64,000 nt of DNA from Platerodrilus igneus (Eukaryota; Arthropoda; Insecta; Coleoptera; Lycidae): positions 757,001-821,000 of the forward strand of contig JARFIW010001339.1 in the NCBI GenBank assembly GCA_036346225.1, written 5' to 3'. Each line of letters starts with the position of its first letter. The stretch's first letter is position 1. This document shows, piece after piece, positions 33,247 through 46,259 of this stretch. A program made the translations under genes and the position numbers. A model generated the notes under the pieces. That model was not told the DNA's origin, did no database searches, and saw nothing but the letters and a program-made list of their open reading frames with translations.

Positions 33247-33954
33247 AATAATTTTAACGTTAAAAAAATCAAACAATTCTACTAATTATAGGAGTAAATC
33301 GACTATTTTACAAAAGGTCAATAGCGAGCGCACTGTATATAAATTATATTTTTTTAATGCATAAGAAAGAAGCTCATTTTGCAATAATCCGATACCATTT
33401 AGCTAAAATAATAATGTGTACGTTGTAGAATATGCTTTAAGTTAAATTTATAAGTCCAGAATTGGAAAGAAATCAGTGAAGATAAGGTTTTAAGCGCAAC
33501 AAATTGCATCAATATAAACACGTAATTGGTAAAGATAAACAAACTAGCATTCTAGCTGTTTAAGAACATCCTCAAAAACGGCAACGCGTGAATAAGTAAA
33601 CGCATTCTAATACGTTATTATTAGAAAATGAATACGTGACCAGGAATATTACATTTGCAAAGAAATCCAACATATTTTTAATAACAAATAAATAACAGAC
33701 GGTTCGTTATACGATAAGCTTTGAACTATAAGTGACACAAATATAAAATACGTGACAAAATTGCAATGGATATTTGGAAATTCTAAGAATATACTGTGAT
33801 ATACAGAACGCTTACGTGATCGGCAGTGCATTTCATCGAGAATTAAACCAGGTAATTTGAGAAATACCAAAGTTCTACAGAGATAGGCGGAAATTACAAA
33901 CGTATATCAATAAACACGCGATGTGCGCCAATTAAACCGTTCCATAGGTGGAGC

Positions 33955-33964
33955 TTATAAATAC
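33955..33964 (+). promoter_or_regulatory. TATA-like sequence
   Basis: TTATAAATAC followed by a leader-like, stop-rich region. It resembles an LTR promoter but no LTR pair was found. Confidence 0.25.
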
Positions 33965-34563
33965 GAATGGAAACTCGAAAATGGAGAGTCTATCCTCAAG
34001 AAGGCACAAATCACGTCGATATAAAGTAAAAATTTACGTACCAGTGACAATTTGTGAAAAGTCAATAATTTAGTAAAAGTGAAAGATTGAAAGTGCCAAA
34101 TTTGTGCGACAAAAAATAACCTTTCTACGCGTAGACGGCTCCGATTAAAGGTCCGAAGAAAGGTTCGAATAAGGGTCCGAATAAAGATTTAAATGTACGT
34201 CTGAATAAATACTCTAAATGCATATTTAAATAATACATCTGAAAATACGTCTATATAAATTATTACATGGAAATATAAAATAAACGTAAAGATACTCAAA
34301 GTAGTAGAAATAAAAAGGGTTAAACAATCTTTATTGGTGTGAAGTAGGCCATGTTGTGTTTTTAAGCTAGCCAAGGCAGGACAAATTATAGAAGATTTAA
34401 AGGGGTTTACAGCAAAATTAAGGAAGAAACGTTTGTAGGATTTTCACTAAAATTTTTAATGACACCAATCAAAGGGCATAGTACAGCAGTATTAATGACT
34501 TCCAATCAATCGTAGGGGAATTTCATATCGATATTAAAAACGACCAACGTGGGACAAGAAAGG

Positions 34564-34583
34564 GGAATATCACAGCAATATAT

Positions 34584-34624
<41 letters not shown>

Positions 34625-34642
34625 ATAAAAATGCTGTGATAA
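34564..34642. repeat. AT array flanked by inverted TATCACAGCA
   Basis: TATCACAGCA before and TGCTGTGATA after a 55-bp (AT)n tract. The same decamer ends the PBS-like units at 31487-31690, so this may be an LTR terminus folded onto an inverted copy. Confidence 0.65.
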
Positions 34643-34722
34643 GGGGTTGTCTAGGAGTGTATTAAATAGTAAGGGTCGTGTAGTAACAATAAATAGCAAT
34701 AGGAATCAGTAAACTGCATTTA

Positions 34723-34990
34723 TTTAGCAGAAAAATGGGCATTTTGTGCATTATGTAAATAGCAAGCATTTAACACCTTGTATATAGACCATAATTAACT
34801 TTAAACGATGCAAGTAAGCATATCTTACAACAATAGAAAGCGTATTTAGCAGAAAAATAGGTAATTCATACATTATGTAAATAGTAAGCATTTAACACTC
34901 TGTATATAGACCGTTATTAATTTTAATTAATGCCAGTAAGAATATCCTTCAACAATAGAACGCGTACTCAGAAGAAATGATCGTTCATGT
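34723..34990. repeat. 122-bp tandem duplication
   Basis: TTTAGCAGAAAAAT starts at 34723 and again at 34845. Both copies share GCATTATGTAAATAG or a close variant, AAGCATTTAACAC and GTATATAGACC. A degraded third start (ACTCAGAAGAAAT) follows at about 34966. Confidence 0.85.
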
Positions 34991-35589
34991 AATTGAAAAG
35001 TGTTCTACAATGTATAAAAACAAATACGCAGTAGAAAAGATAAAACCTAACAAAGGTTTATGCAATTATGCTGAAACGATGAGCGCCTTGATATGAAAAC
35101 GCAGTTTCAAAGACGGAAAAATACATGAAGGAAAACAGCATTATAGTTACATCATTTATTTTGTACAATTATCGAAAAGGCGATATCTACACAAAACAAC
35201 GTATGGCAAAGATATTAAAGTATCAATAGCACATAAACACCATTACATGGAAATCTGAATTAATTACATCAGAAACCACTTTAAAATGCAAAGAATGTTG
35301 AAGACAGGGCCTGGTTGGTTTAGATAATCTGCAGAACTGCTTGAAAACCCAGCCCACATGTAGTGAGAAAACGCTATTTAACACCCATTCTGTGATAAAA
35401 CGGGTCAGTTGACAACTGTTGACACTGTTAACCAGAAAGCCACGCGTAATTTAAATAAAGTATAATAGAATATCAAGTTTATGTTACAGTGATAACAGTG
35501 CAACAATTACGAAGAGTTTTTGCCGTTTTTTATAGAAAACGTGAGTAGAATTTGGGTAATTGATTTAAATTAAATATTCATAATGATAG

Positions 35590-35880
35590 GGTTTCAAATG
35601 GGTCGACAATAATACTGGACATTTCAAATTTGTGTCTACAATTATATTGCTGGTATATTTCTGAACAATTCAAATCTGGGTCGACAATAATACTGAATAT
35701 TTCAAGTCTGCGTTAACGATAATATTGCTGGTATATTTCAAGTTTGCGTTGATGATAATTTAAATCTGGGTCGACAATAATACTGGACATTTTAAATCAG
35801 CGTGGACAATAATACTTCTGGTGTCGAATATAATATTTCAAGTCGGTGACGACAATAATATTTTAAATTTCTGGTAAATA
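35590..35880. repeat. Minisatellite of about 45-55 bp units
   Basis: Variants of CAAATCTGGGTCGACAATAATACTG alternating with GCTGGTATATTTC recur about six times. Units are diverged and uneven in length. Confidence 0.8.
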
Positions 35881-36607
35881 GAAGTTCTAATTCTAAGTGG
35901 ATTCAAAGGGGACAAGTCTAATCGAATTTTGGTACAATTCTGGTACAATTTTGATTTGCGTCGAAAGCATTTAAAGGAAGAGATTCAAGGCATATAAAAT
36001 AAAGAAGCACGAAGTAATTTTTGGAAAACGAGTGGTAACTGTACTCAAACACTGGTTCAACTAAGCAGAGCATTGGTATACAAATGAAGAGGGGGTGTTG
36101 ATCCACAACACGAACAGCATATTACAGGTCAGATCTATTTAATTTTTAAGATATTTTTCAATTTAAATTTTAATACTGAATTTATTCAATTTATCCAAAC
36201 TTGTAATGAAGTCAACAAGAAACATTTGCATACGTTAAACTTACGTAATAAAGCATAAAGAGGTCTAGAATGTTCCAGATTTTTTTGTAAAGAGGTAGTT
36301 TTTGGTGACTTTAGATTGAATTAAAAGTATACAAATTTTGGGATAATGATACATATGATATTGATTGATTGAAGGGTGTATTTAAAGAATTTTAAAAATT
36401 GTAAATAATATTTCTTTTCATTATATGAAATTAATTGACTTCGTTTCATCAACTCAAATAGGTAATCATAAAGGGGTGGAAAGAGAAAATTGATCATCGT
36501 AACGTTGTGCACTCTGTGTAGATTAAAAATGGCAGTAGAATTTGAAGTGAGAACACAGAACGGTGGCGTTAAGTAAAAACGTCATTACACCAAGTACGGA
36601 GTTATCA

Positions 36608-36610
36608 TAT

Positions 36611-36684
<74 letters not shown>
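36608..36684. repeat. AT microsatellite
   Basis: Near-perfect (AT)n with a few C interruptions. Confidence 0.9.
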
Positions 36685-36688
<4 letters not shown>

Positions 36689-36699
36689 GTGGTTACCTG

Positions 36700-38850
36700 A
36701 ATGTAGCCCCACTATTCCTCCTTCTGAAATAGAAGTAAAACTCTAGCAATTTGCACCTAAAAAAAGCTTCGTTACAAATTTCTTGACTTTCGATATGTTC
36801 TAGTTTGGTATTTACAAAAATTGCTTCTCCGAGTTGATCTACCACAGCTAGCTCTGCTCCCTACCTTCTACGATATACTCACTCCGGCTACTCATTCTCT
36901 CAACACCGATCTAAAAAAAGAAAATAAAAAAAATAAAATATTTTTTAAAAACATGCACCCTTTTATCCGTATAACTCAAATAATTATCTGCATAATTTCA
37001 ATATTTACAAATCATTTCACGATAAAACATCTCACACTTTGGTTCGTTATTGAAACATTAATCTAAAATTCTCGTGAGCCTTTATGTTACTCTATATGAC
37101 AAAATTTCATTCGAAGCAGATGGGCCTCTCCTAAAACCCAAAATTTACGTTCTCTAAGTTTATGTTGAGCTCATTATAAACCTTTAATTTTGTATGCCTA
37201 AAATATTGCATCAACAAGTTATGCTAAAGACCCATTTACTCCTAACACCATACAAAAATTGTATTTAAGTATTTACCCTCAGATTTAAATTATTGTCTTT
37301 TACATATGTCAAACAAATTACTTTTCAGTTTCCAAAAATTTCACCAAATAACTTAAAACACACAGCGTTTTTGGTAACACCATATCATCACAACAGTTCA
37401 ACAACAAAGAAAACGTTACCTGGAATGTTCTTCTCAATCATCACCTCGATAGTTGATCATCACCAGACCCACGTTCCTGGACTACACCATCATGCTGCTT
37501 TACAACTTTGACTGCATTTCTATTAACTTGTTTATCCAGTTCTTCACCAATTTGTGAACGTCTTCCACACGACTACCCGTACAAAATCCAAACTTCGCTT
37601 CTTCCTATAACTAACTCGTTTATTTAGTTCTCCACCAATTAGCTTACTTGTCATCCTGCTTCAATGGTCTTAATTATTTATAATTATATTCGGCCCGTTT
37701 AAATTACATGCATCAACTCGTGCATTTCAAACACTTGTAACTATTCGGACTGCACTATTACACGATTTTCAGCTAGGATGGTCTTCTTTAACTACCAAAA
37801 GTAAGTGATGCAACTCAGAAAATAAGAGAAAGTAAGAGAGCGATCGTCCCTCTGGCAATCCTTATATAGTCTCAAAAACCCCCCTTTTGTGTCACGTATT
37901 TTCACTGCATTCTCTGAACTCCCGTAACTGCCACTTAATTCCACAAAAGTTTAGATGTACACAACAAAGAATTTTACCACTCCAACGACATTATACTTTA
38001 AAAACACGCTAAAACTAACCAACCGCCCATTTTTCTGTAAACTTTCTCCCTTTTCTATCGCCTCTCACTAATCCTAAACACGCGCTAATATGTCCGGGTC
38101 TATATTTCTATTCCACTCCTACGTTTATAACCCTCTTTCTTGTCTTTGTCTTATGGTCCCACTATTGCTCTCTCGTTTACGTTTAAAGCTTCCTTCTTCT
38201 ATATGTGCGCCTTGAAATATCGACATCGTGTGACTTAAAACCTGTTGCATCTGCGCCCCTATATTAGACTCTACAAATATTTGTTTACCGCGCTCTTGAA
38301 ACTGTTTGCTACCCAAACACCTGCTATATTTTCGATCTCCCTCTATTATATCCTAACGATTCTCTGTCCCTTACATTTTTATCGATCTGTTTATGAAATA
38401 CCCGTCGGTTGAAGTTAACCTTGTGTCTTTCCTTCGAAGTATTTTGTTAACGTCTTCGAGTCTTCACCAGAAATGTTTATCTTCCCTAGCTTTTATTCTG
38501 TGAAACCATGACTTGCTTTGCTGCCTTACACTTTGTAACGTTCTACGAACTGCTCTAGTTTACTGTCTTAAAAAATGTCCGCTTAACTTAATGACTTTTA
38601 CTCGCTTACGTATCCTTGCGTTCATCTTAATGTATACAAATTATTGATTTAAACTTAAATATGCCCTTTTATTCCCAATTAATTAATTTGAATTGTAATA
38701 CATAAATTATTGTCTTAAGCTTATATTATAATATGTCCGTTTTTATTCCAATTTTATTTAATTGAAGCGTAATAGATAAATTATTATTTTCTTTGCACAG
38801 GTTGTTTACACAAATACACATTTGACATATTTACACATATTTAGCATAAC
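36700..38850. other. Non-coding region
   Basis: Nothing coding is recognised. A diverged 30-bp repeat around AACTTGTTTATCCAGTTCTTC occurs at 37526 and 37613. A minus-strand TATATAAGG near 37870 could be an LTR or cellular promoter, but no supporting element structure was found. Confidence 0.35.
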
Positions 38851-38860
38851 CCGTCACCGT

Positions 38861-38916
38861 AATATATATATATATATATATACATATATAAATATATATA
38901 TTTATATATATAGAAT
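38861..38916. repeat. AT microsatellite
   Basis: (AT)n with TATATTTATA interruptions, about 110 bp from the ribozyme candidate. Confidence 0.9.
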
Positions 38917-39028
38917 AAGATGTATCCGTAAACAAACTCTTATGAAAATAATTGGAGCTATTGACAAATACAAATCGTGCTAGTAGTTATATAGCCATTA
39001 ACAAAACATTAGTTTTATTACTTCACAG

Positions 39029-39100
39029 AGGAAGAAACATCCACTGACCTACGGTTTCGGCTTTGTTAAACCTCATCAGAGCAGATTTGTTTCCAACCCT
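39029..39100 (-). ncRNA. Candidate type I hammerhead ribozyme
   Basis: On the minus strand: CTGATGA at 39079-39073; a 5-bp stem II GGTTT/AAGCC with loop AACA; GAAA at 39058-39055; stem III ACC-GTA-GGT; then C at 39046 as cleavage base of a GTC triplet. The 3' strand AGTGGAT (39045-39039) pairs over seven bases with ATCTGCT just before the core (two G-U pairs), and weaker pairing continues outward. All invariant core bases are present. The very short stem III is the form known from Penelope-like elements and retrozymes, so this probably marks the terminal repeat of such an element. No RT or GIY-YIG domain was recognised nearby. Confidence 0.8.
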
Positions 39101-39853
39101 ATAAAGTAATCGAAGCTATTATACTGATATAATTTCGAAACAATCTCTGTACTATGGCAAAAGTAAATAAAACCGCCATCAGGTGATAAAACACCAACAC
39201 TACTAAGTGTGGAAGTACAGAATTGAATCGAAACTACATAGTAGATTCTATAGATGGCTATAAAAGTACGTCTGGCCTTTGAGATTTGCGGAATGTTACA
39301 GCAAAATTTATTTGCAAATGTAACAAACCTTGTCGTGGCGACACTCGGGTTCATGCCCCAAAGGCAATTCAAATAATAAAAGACATATTTTATATTCGTG
39401 CTTTGATCAACTCATTGTCCTAAGCTCATACAACCGCGAGTCGAACCCAATTAGCCGCAAGTTTTTCAAAATTTTCTTTTTTTTAAAAGCCGCTTTTTGT
39501 CCTAACCTTACCCTGAGCTTGTTAGTTTTACAAGAATTTTCGAGCTGTAACCTAAAACCTTTTGTATGAAAAAAGGGTTAACGTCGCATTCACGCCACAC
39601 TGACTCCTATGATGGTGTAATAACGTTTAAACATTCTACAGTACATTTATTGGAAAAACTTGACCGACTTGCAAATTAAGTTGTATAAAAACCAGTCAAA
39701 AGGGCAAAATTGACAAACTATACGCTTTCGGGTTTTAGTTTTAATTATTTACCTGTAAATTACTTGGTGATAGTAGAGGAAGAAGACAGCCAAGATAAAG
39801 TAGATATCTTATACAGTGCTAAATTACAGCAAAAATACATATTTTACACAATC

Positions 39854-40050
39854 CTACTGTTCCAAGCAAGGTGGGGATCATTAACGTGCGTGACAACATT
39901 CCCACACGGGACCTCAATTTTACCTCAAATCCGAGGCGTATTTTTGTGAAAAATGCTCGCCTGACATTTTTCAAACGAAGCGTGTCGGGATTCGAACCCC
40001 GGACCTTGGGCATAGTAGTCACCTGCAAACCAACTACGCACGGAGCCGTC
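39854..40050 (-). mobile_element. tRNA-derived SINE, copy 2 (short)
   Basis: The head (right) with B-box GGTTCGAATCC is clear, and the box A region is damaged. The tail is missing: the copy stops about 95 bp before the usual hairpin. It is flanked by TTACACAATC at 39844-39853 and 40051-40060. Confidence 0.85.
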
Positions 40051-40060
40051 TTACACAATC

Positions 40061-43000
40061 TGCAGCAGCATATCCTATAATCCCAAAAAACAATCATTTC
40101 GGAATCGGGATTGATTAATACACCTAACATTTGCCTCGAGGTTGTAGGACAACGCGTGAATCCTGGTAGGAAACTTTATACGTCTACACCAAAAAAAATT
40201 GCCTCATTATGCACTTCATGCGTTGCAAGTGGGAGGAAAAATCGGATGGAATTAGATTGTTCTATTTTATTACAGATTGTAAATAAAGGGTTGGGTTTTT
40301 GCAGCTGACAAACGTACAGCATCAACGTCTTATAAAACCAATTATGTATCTAAAAGGTTTGAACGGAAAGAAAAGAACGTATCGCACCAACATCGAATTT
40401 ATAAAGATCAAATAAACCAATAAAAAAATACTAAAAGGATTTTAATATAATTGTTTATTCTTGTATAGCCGGATGAATAATTAAATCACTGAAACTATAG
40501 GGAACATTTGAGACTCGCTCGCGGTTGATACCAATCAAATTTGTTTCTTCATAATGGAATGTAAATGAATTAGCGATTTAATAATAAAAGCTTTCTACCG
40601 CACAGATTCGGCGCGTCGGGGTTCATGGAAAATGTACATTAGCTTTTGGACCAATGAATTATAAGCAGTGAAGAAGTAATAAAATTCAGTTGCCATGGTG
40701 TTATATTCTCTACATTCTCAGCACATTAAGGAATCAAAAACTTGAGTGTTAAGTCGTTCAAAGGCACTGAAGATCTAATCGTTAGACTGCAATAACCAAA
40801 ACTTCATTTATTTTTCTAAGTAAAACATTCGAAATTTTTAAGAATCTCAGTAGAGGAATACGGGTATCCTGGCGCAGATCCACCGATCCTCGCGATTAAT
40901 ATCTAACCTAGGTTTTTACATGTAAATTCGCACTATAAAGTCTTATTTTAAACTAATTTTCTCCTTGTGAGGAGGGATTTCCTCTTTGTGGGGGTCAAAT
41001 TTACTCCTTGGGGGATTTCCTTCTTGCCTCATTTTTACCGTCATCATCCTTACCTTAAAAAATCGGTAATTTAACCGTTAACATTTTTGAGATGCCTCTT
41101 TGTGATTCCCACCTTTTTAATTTTTATCTTAATATCAACCCTTATCGAGTTACAACCCCAATTTTATAACTTTTTTATTTATAAACAGTTTCTAATCGTG
41201 TATGGTCAAACCGAATTAATTTTTCTTGAAAGTCCGAATCTACCAATAATTTAACCTTAGGCCAACTCGATTAAAAAAATTGGTGTAAGCAAAAAAGTTG
41301 TACACATTTCTTTAAATAATTTTATTTAACTATAAATATACAGTGTACACTTAACATCTATTTTCATACATATATATTTTTACAGAGAGAAATTTTCTGA
41401 TGTAATGAAAGTATAAAATTAAAATTTTTATTTTGGTATTGCAGGTTTCTTTTCTTCATTCCACTGGACCTTCACATCGGATTATACTTATTAATATTTA
41501 CTTCTAAATAGAGCACTTTTTTCAAAGACCAAAAGGACCCATGTTTTTCAAATTCCTCTGATTTTGTTCTCATGGTTTTGCTTAAGAATTTGTTCGTATT
41601 TTCCTAAGTAATAGAAGATGTTATAACCTTTTTTTTGTGTTAAAGGGGCGATCTGTTAATTGGGTTTTATTCAAAGTTTCCTGGTCAAGCTAACCCTGTT
41701 TAAATTTTTAAAATCGGACTACCCCTTACAAAGTTACATCCTGTTAAAGCCTCGCAATTTTAAATTTTTTGTTTATCTAATTTTAACTCCTATTTGTTTA
41801 TTTCGTTTTAACTGGATTTTTAAATTTTTTTCGGTCACCAGGTTTTTGTAAATCAATTTAAACCTTTTAAAGGGAAACTTAATAAAACACTTTATAAACG
41901 TTTACTAAAGGTATATCATAATTATTGTCTACAGGATAGTTACGAATAAAACAATTTAATTTTAAATAACTTCTACGTCACATTTTTGGAAATGGCAGGC
42001 TTGAATATATTCTAATTGAATCATCAAGCGAAAATACATGCTTAGTGTTATTAAATGTAACCATTAGTTTTTCATTTTACAAGCGCGGTTAATTATTATT
42101 TACAATATAATTTGTTTTAAATAAAAAAATCGAATACTTTAGCAGATTCAATGATTCACTCATTGCCGACTCATTAGTTTGAAAAATTTGTATATCATTT
42201 GTTGAACGCAAACCACTTACAAACCTATTAACGTTGTTCACTAACCTAGGAATAATTATTCATACGGGGTCAATCGATTTCTTTGAAAGGAAATTTTCGT
42301 TCTTTCTAATACAAGTAATGTTTAATTGTATTTACCGGAATTAAAAACTGCAGTCGCCTTTACTACTCATTTAAAAAAATTCCCGTACAACTTTCCATAG
42401 ACACTATTAACTTCATATTTGGTGACGCTAAAAGAAATGCAATTATCGTAAGTAAAACATTTTGTTTGGCACATGTTAAATGGTTATCCACATGCATAAG
42501 ATAATGACCAAATCCTCTACAGTCCATGCTTAAAGTTTTCAAATTCGAAACGTTAAATTCCTCAATATGAGTGTTAATTACTCAATTTTGTAAAACCATT
42601 TAATTAAATGAATCAGATCAATATAAAAAATTTATTAAAAAAGATACTATAAAACCATTTTAGATGAAGAATCAAATTATTATAAAAATTCAAAAAAATA
42701 GTATTTTTTAAAATACAAACGTTCTGCTTGGCGCAGTTCAGAAAATTTTTCGAATGCAATGGTTAGATTGGTTATCTTTTCGTAACTGCTTCAAATTTGC
42801 AATACCAAACTGTTTAAAATTCACAACTTCGTTAGCTGGAAGGTTGCGGATGATAACATTTTCTTTAACAACCCTAGCGCATAGGTGGCCTTACCTACTA
42901 GTTTGTCAATACCTAATGACACTCTTACATCACTTGTAACGTCAACACCAGAAAAAATCCATCTATAACTTGTAATTTTGATAAACTCGACGATACGTTG

Positions 43001-43604
43001 ACAACTAATGCTCTGGAACATGACTCCCTCACTTTTTATGCTGACGGTCGAGCGTGCCCAGCTCCTTATTATGTTAATCGGTGTTATGTGCAAGTCTTGA
43101 CTGGAAAAGTGACGCTTATAATTGTTTTATAGTGGGTTTTACCTGTTTGTATTTAACCACTAACACCATTTAGATTTTTTATAAAAATTACTCTTAGCGG
43201 TATTTTTAATATAGCTCCGTCGTGTAAGATATCCATTATTATTGTGTTTTGCTCGGTTCTCAAAGCGTTCATTTTTCAAATCGAACGACCCGTAATAATT
43301 TACAGATTAAGCTTTTACAAACCATACGGTGTTCATCATTAATCTATTTTTTTAACAGTATTGCTGTTTTTTGAGATAAACTCATTGTGTTACCCATCAA
43401 ATTATTATAGAAGTTCCTGGCGAATTGAAATCAATTATCACATCTTTCAAAATTAGCTCCACCAAAGACCCGCATAATGTTTTGATATTCAAAAACCTAA
43501 CAGCAAAACACCTCTGCATTTTTATTTAGATTTAACTCAATAATAGAGTAAAACTCAAAAGATATTTATTAATATCTAGGATAGTTCAAATTTTTAATTA
43601 ATTA
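40061..43604. other. AT-rich region without recognised features
   Basis: Short open frames are random-looking. A loose repeat of CTCCTTGTGAGGAGGGATTTCC type occurs at 40965-41030. No RNA gene or element ends were found. Confidence 0.35.
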
Positions 43605-44265
43605 GTGCATCCGCATTCAAATTTGCAGTCTGATTTTGGTAAAGAATATTATAACAAACACTTTCAATCCTTAATGCAGACATATGGCATAAACCATTAT
43701 AGTGTTTTTTCTACAAAGAAAGCATGCATTGTGGAACGTGTAATTAGAACTTTAAAGGGAAAAATGTGGCGCTTGTTTAACCTGAACAGTTCTTACAATT
43801 GGATAAAAAATTTAAGCGATATTGTGAAACAATACAACAATACAGTTCACAATACTATCGGAGTCAAACCTGTAAAAGTTGATAAATCAAATGAAAAAAC
43901 TATTCTTAAATCATCATTTACCCACATCAAACTTGCAACCAAAATACTAAAATATTCAATTAAAGACAGTGTGAAGATTAGTAAACACAGGGAAGCATTT
44001 ACGAAAGGTTGCACGCCAAACTGGTCAAATGAAATTTTTAAAATTAAAAAGGTAAACGTAACCAATCCGACATCATATATATTAGAAGATCAAGACGAGA
44101 AAGAAATTAAAGGTGCATTTTATGAAATAGAGTTGCAAAAGGATAAACATCCAGGAATTTACCTGGGAGAAAAAGTCTTAAGAAAGAGTGGAAATAAAGT
44201 CTTTGTAAAATGATTTGGCTTCTCTAACGTACACAATAGCTGGATCGATAAAAATAATGTTTGTT
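43605..44265 (+). pseudogene. Polinton/Maverick integrase, C-terminal two-thirds
   Basis: Retroviral-type DDE integrase that inserts Polintons. The N-terminal zinc module and first catalytic Asp are missing. The sequence begins before the second Asp (LQSDFGKEYYN) and has the Glu in IVERVIRTLKG, followed by YNNTVHNTIGVKP, a signature stretch of the Maverick group. The C-terminal part with YLGEKVLRKSGNKVFVK belongs to the chromodomain-like tail. A TGA at 44211-44213 sits where these proteins usually have Trp, and the frame continues after it with HNSWID to about 44265. It is the first gene of the Polinton material that dominates the rest of the window. Confidence 0.88.
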
Positions 44266-44348
44266 AGAAGTTGTTATAATAATAATAATACTTATTAAGG
44301 CAAACATTGTAAAATTATATTAAAATAAATAATACAGACACAATCTTT

Positions 44349-44801
44349 CTATTGTTTTTTATTATTATTAAACCATTCTTTTAATAACAAAGTATTTTGT
44401 TTTGCACATTGCAGATTATTATTGCTGTGTCTATAACAATGGATGTTACATAGTAAACGATTGTTGATTTTTAACTCCGATAGCTTAGGACAACCTAGTG
44501 AAAGCATATCAGTTACAACGTTTTGCATTAGATAGGTTTCCATCCATTTCTTCTTTTCTAGACCCTTCACACAAACTTCTTCAACGGGTCGGATAATTTG
44601 CTTCAAATAAAGCGCTATATATGATGACGCCATTCCAGTCGTTGAAGATTCATCCCAAGAAATACCATGAATATTCCTTGTCACCCAATCGTTATGTGTC
44701 ATATGATTTTGGCTCAAACAACTATACTGCATTGGCAGTTTAAAAATTTGATGCCAAACAACACCTTCCAACAAGTCCAAAACCGCAATTTTTTTGCACA
44801 C
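44349..44801 (-). CDS. Unrecognised gene next to Polinton integrase
   Basis: 150 codons, convergent with the integrase gene and 85 bp away. It contains NDWVTRNIHGISWDE and a Cys/His-rich C-terminal part (CPKL...CNIHCYRH...CAKQN) that could bind zinc. I do not know its function. Position beside the integrase, before the subterminal repeats, suggests a Polinton accessory gene. The first roughly 10 codons may be an artefact of the open frame, which also extends upstream. Confidence 0.55.
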   Translation of the reverse strand: MCKKIAVLDLLEGVVWHQIFKLPMQYSCLSQNHMTHNDWVTRNIHGISWDESSTTGMASSYIALYLKQIIRPVEEVCVKGLEKKKWMETYLMQNVVTDMLSLGCPKLSELKINNRLLCNIHCYRHSNNNLQCAKQNTLLLKEWFNNNKKQ

Positions 44802-44929
44802 AAACTCGTTTTTCTTGTATTTAAATCCCGAATATTAATTATATACATGTTTGTATATGTAGGTATGCAAATATGCAGTAAACTTTGACTAATTAAATTA
44901 ATATTAGGAGCAATCTTTTTATATAGCAG

Positions 44930-45789
44930 ATTACCACCATCTGCGTACTTTGCTAACCTACTTTTCAACCTATCACAAGAGTAAACACACATTTTGAATT
45001 GAAACCGGCTCATGTGTATTTGCAGAGTGGTCGCACTTTGAATTCAAACCGGCCTTAGCATATTTTTCATCTGACCTACTTTATAATTTTTCACTAGAAT
45101 TCAATACAGCTCCACATTTTTTCTGGACGCATCAACATTTTTTTAATGTAGCATACGTGTGTGTGGACACGTTTTTGAAGTCAAACCGGCCTATGTGTAT
45201 TTGCAACCTCTAAACAAAAGTAAAAACATAAATCAGAATCTACTTTAATTCAATACAGCAATTCTTTGTACAATTGACTTAGATGTGATATTATGAATCT
45301 GACCTACTTTATAACTTCTCGCTAGAAAATCGAATTCAAAACAGCTCCACATTTTTTCTGCACGCACCTACATTTTTTCAATGTAGCATACGTGTGTGTG
45401 GACACGTTTGTGTATTTGCAGCCTCTAAACAAAGGTAAAAAACATAAATCTGAATCCACTTTAATTAAACACAATTGACTTGAATGCGATATTCTGCATA
45501 TGACCTACTTTATAACCTCTCGCTAGAAAACCGAATCTAAAACAGCTCCACATTTTCTCTGCACTTACATTTTTCAACGTAGCACACGTGTGTTTTGAAG
45601 TCACACACGTATGTATGTATGTTCCATTGAAAGTAATATAAAGCCGGTCTGACTTCAAAACATGTCCACACGTATATTACATTGAAAGTATATAAGGCCG
45701 GTCTGGCTTCAAAACAGTGCACGCGTATGTTACATGGAAAAACATACGCGTACACCTTTTTGAAGTCAAACCGGCCTTACCCCACTACT
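44930..45789. repeat. Polinton-type subterminal repeats
   Basis: Three units of about 200-230 bp start at 45073, 45302 and 45500 (ACCTACTTTATAA..., then AACAGCTCCACATTTT, TAGCATACGTGTG). Nearest the end are shorter units, about 65-75 bp, with GAAGTCAAACCGGCCTTA or its inverse. The block ends GGCCTTACCCCACTACT at 45789, which on the minus strand starts AGTAGTGGGG, a Polinton-like terminus. Confidence 0.7.
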
Positions 45790-46106
45790 CACTAGAATTA
45801 AGATTGCTACATTGTATTAAATACAGAAATAAGCAGACATTAGCTCTGTAGTTCCCACAAGCAATGTGAGGGACAGTCAGTCTATAGCTTCTCAACTTTA
45901 ACATTGTTGTCAGTTCAGCTACTCGCCGTAATTTAGTTTAATTAATTAAAAAGTGAATTTCAACTTAGAATTATTTTGATCTCTAACGTTAATGAACATA
46001 ACGAACTTGTAAATTAAAACTAAATGTAATTTCAGTATAAAATAAATTTGTTAAAAGTTTTTTGGAAAAGCTTTTTAAATTTCGTTCCAAAAGGCCCGAA
46101 ACCTAA
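45790..46106 (+). repeat. Element E LTR, 5'-truncated
   Basis: Keeps the CAGTCAGTC initiator region and the U5 part homologous to element B. The TATA box and upstream U3 present in B are missing. It directly abuts the Polinton-like terminus at 45789. Confidence 0.65.
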
Positions 46107-46259
46107 CTGGCGCAGTCGTTAGTATTCCAAAAGGGCATTAGCAGAATCGAAAATCGAGGAAGCTGGTGGTCTTGAATTTCGATTCTTAATTTGGAACAAA
46201 AAGAACCAACTGGGCAAAGTACAAGAATAGACCGAGTCCAGAAGCAAAGGAAAAGAAAA

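Noticed and set aside
30871..36300. Several short minus- and plus-strand ORFs (60-80 codons)
   Set aside because: No family resemblance, low complexity and AT-driven composition. They are expected by chance in this length.
39076..39372. Penelope reverse transcriptase or GIY-YIG next to the ribozyme
   Set aside because: The 98-codon minus-strand frame shows no RT or endonuclease motif, so only the ribozyme is claimed.
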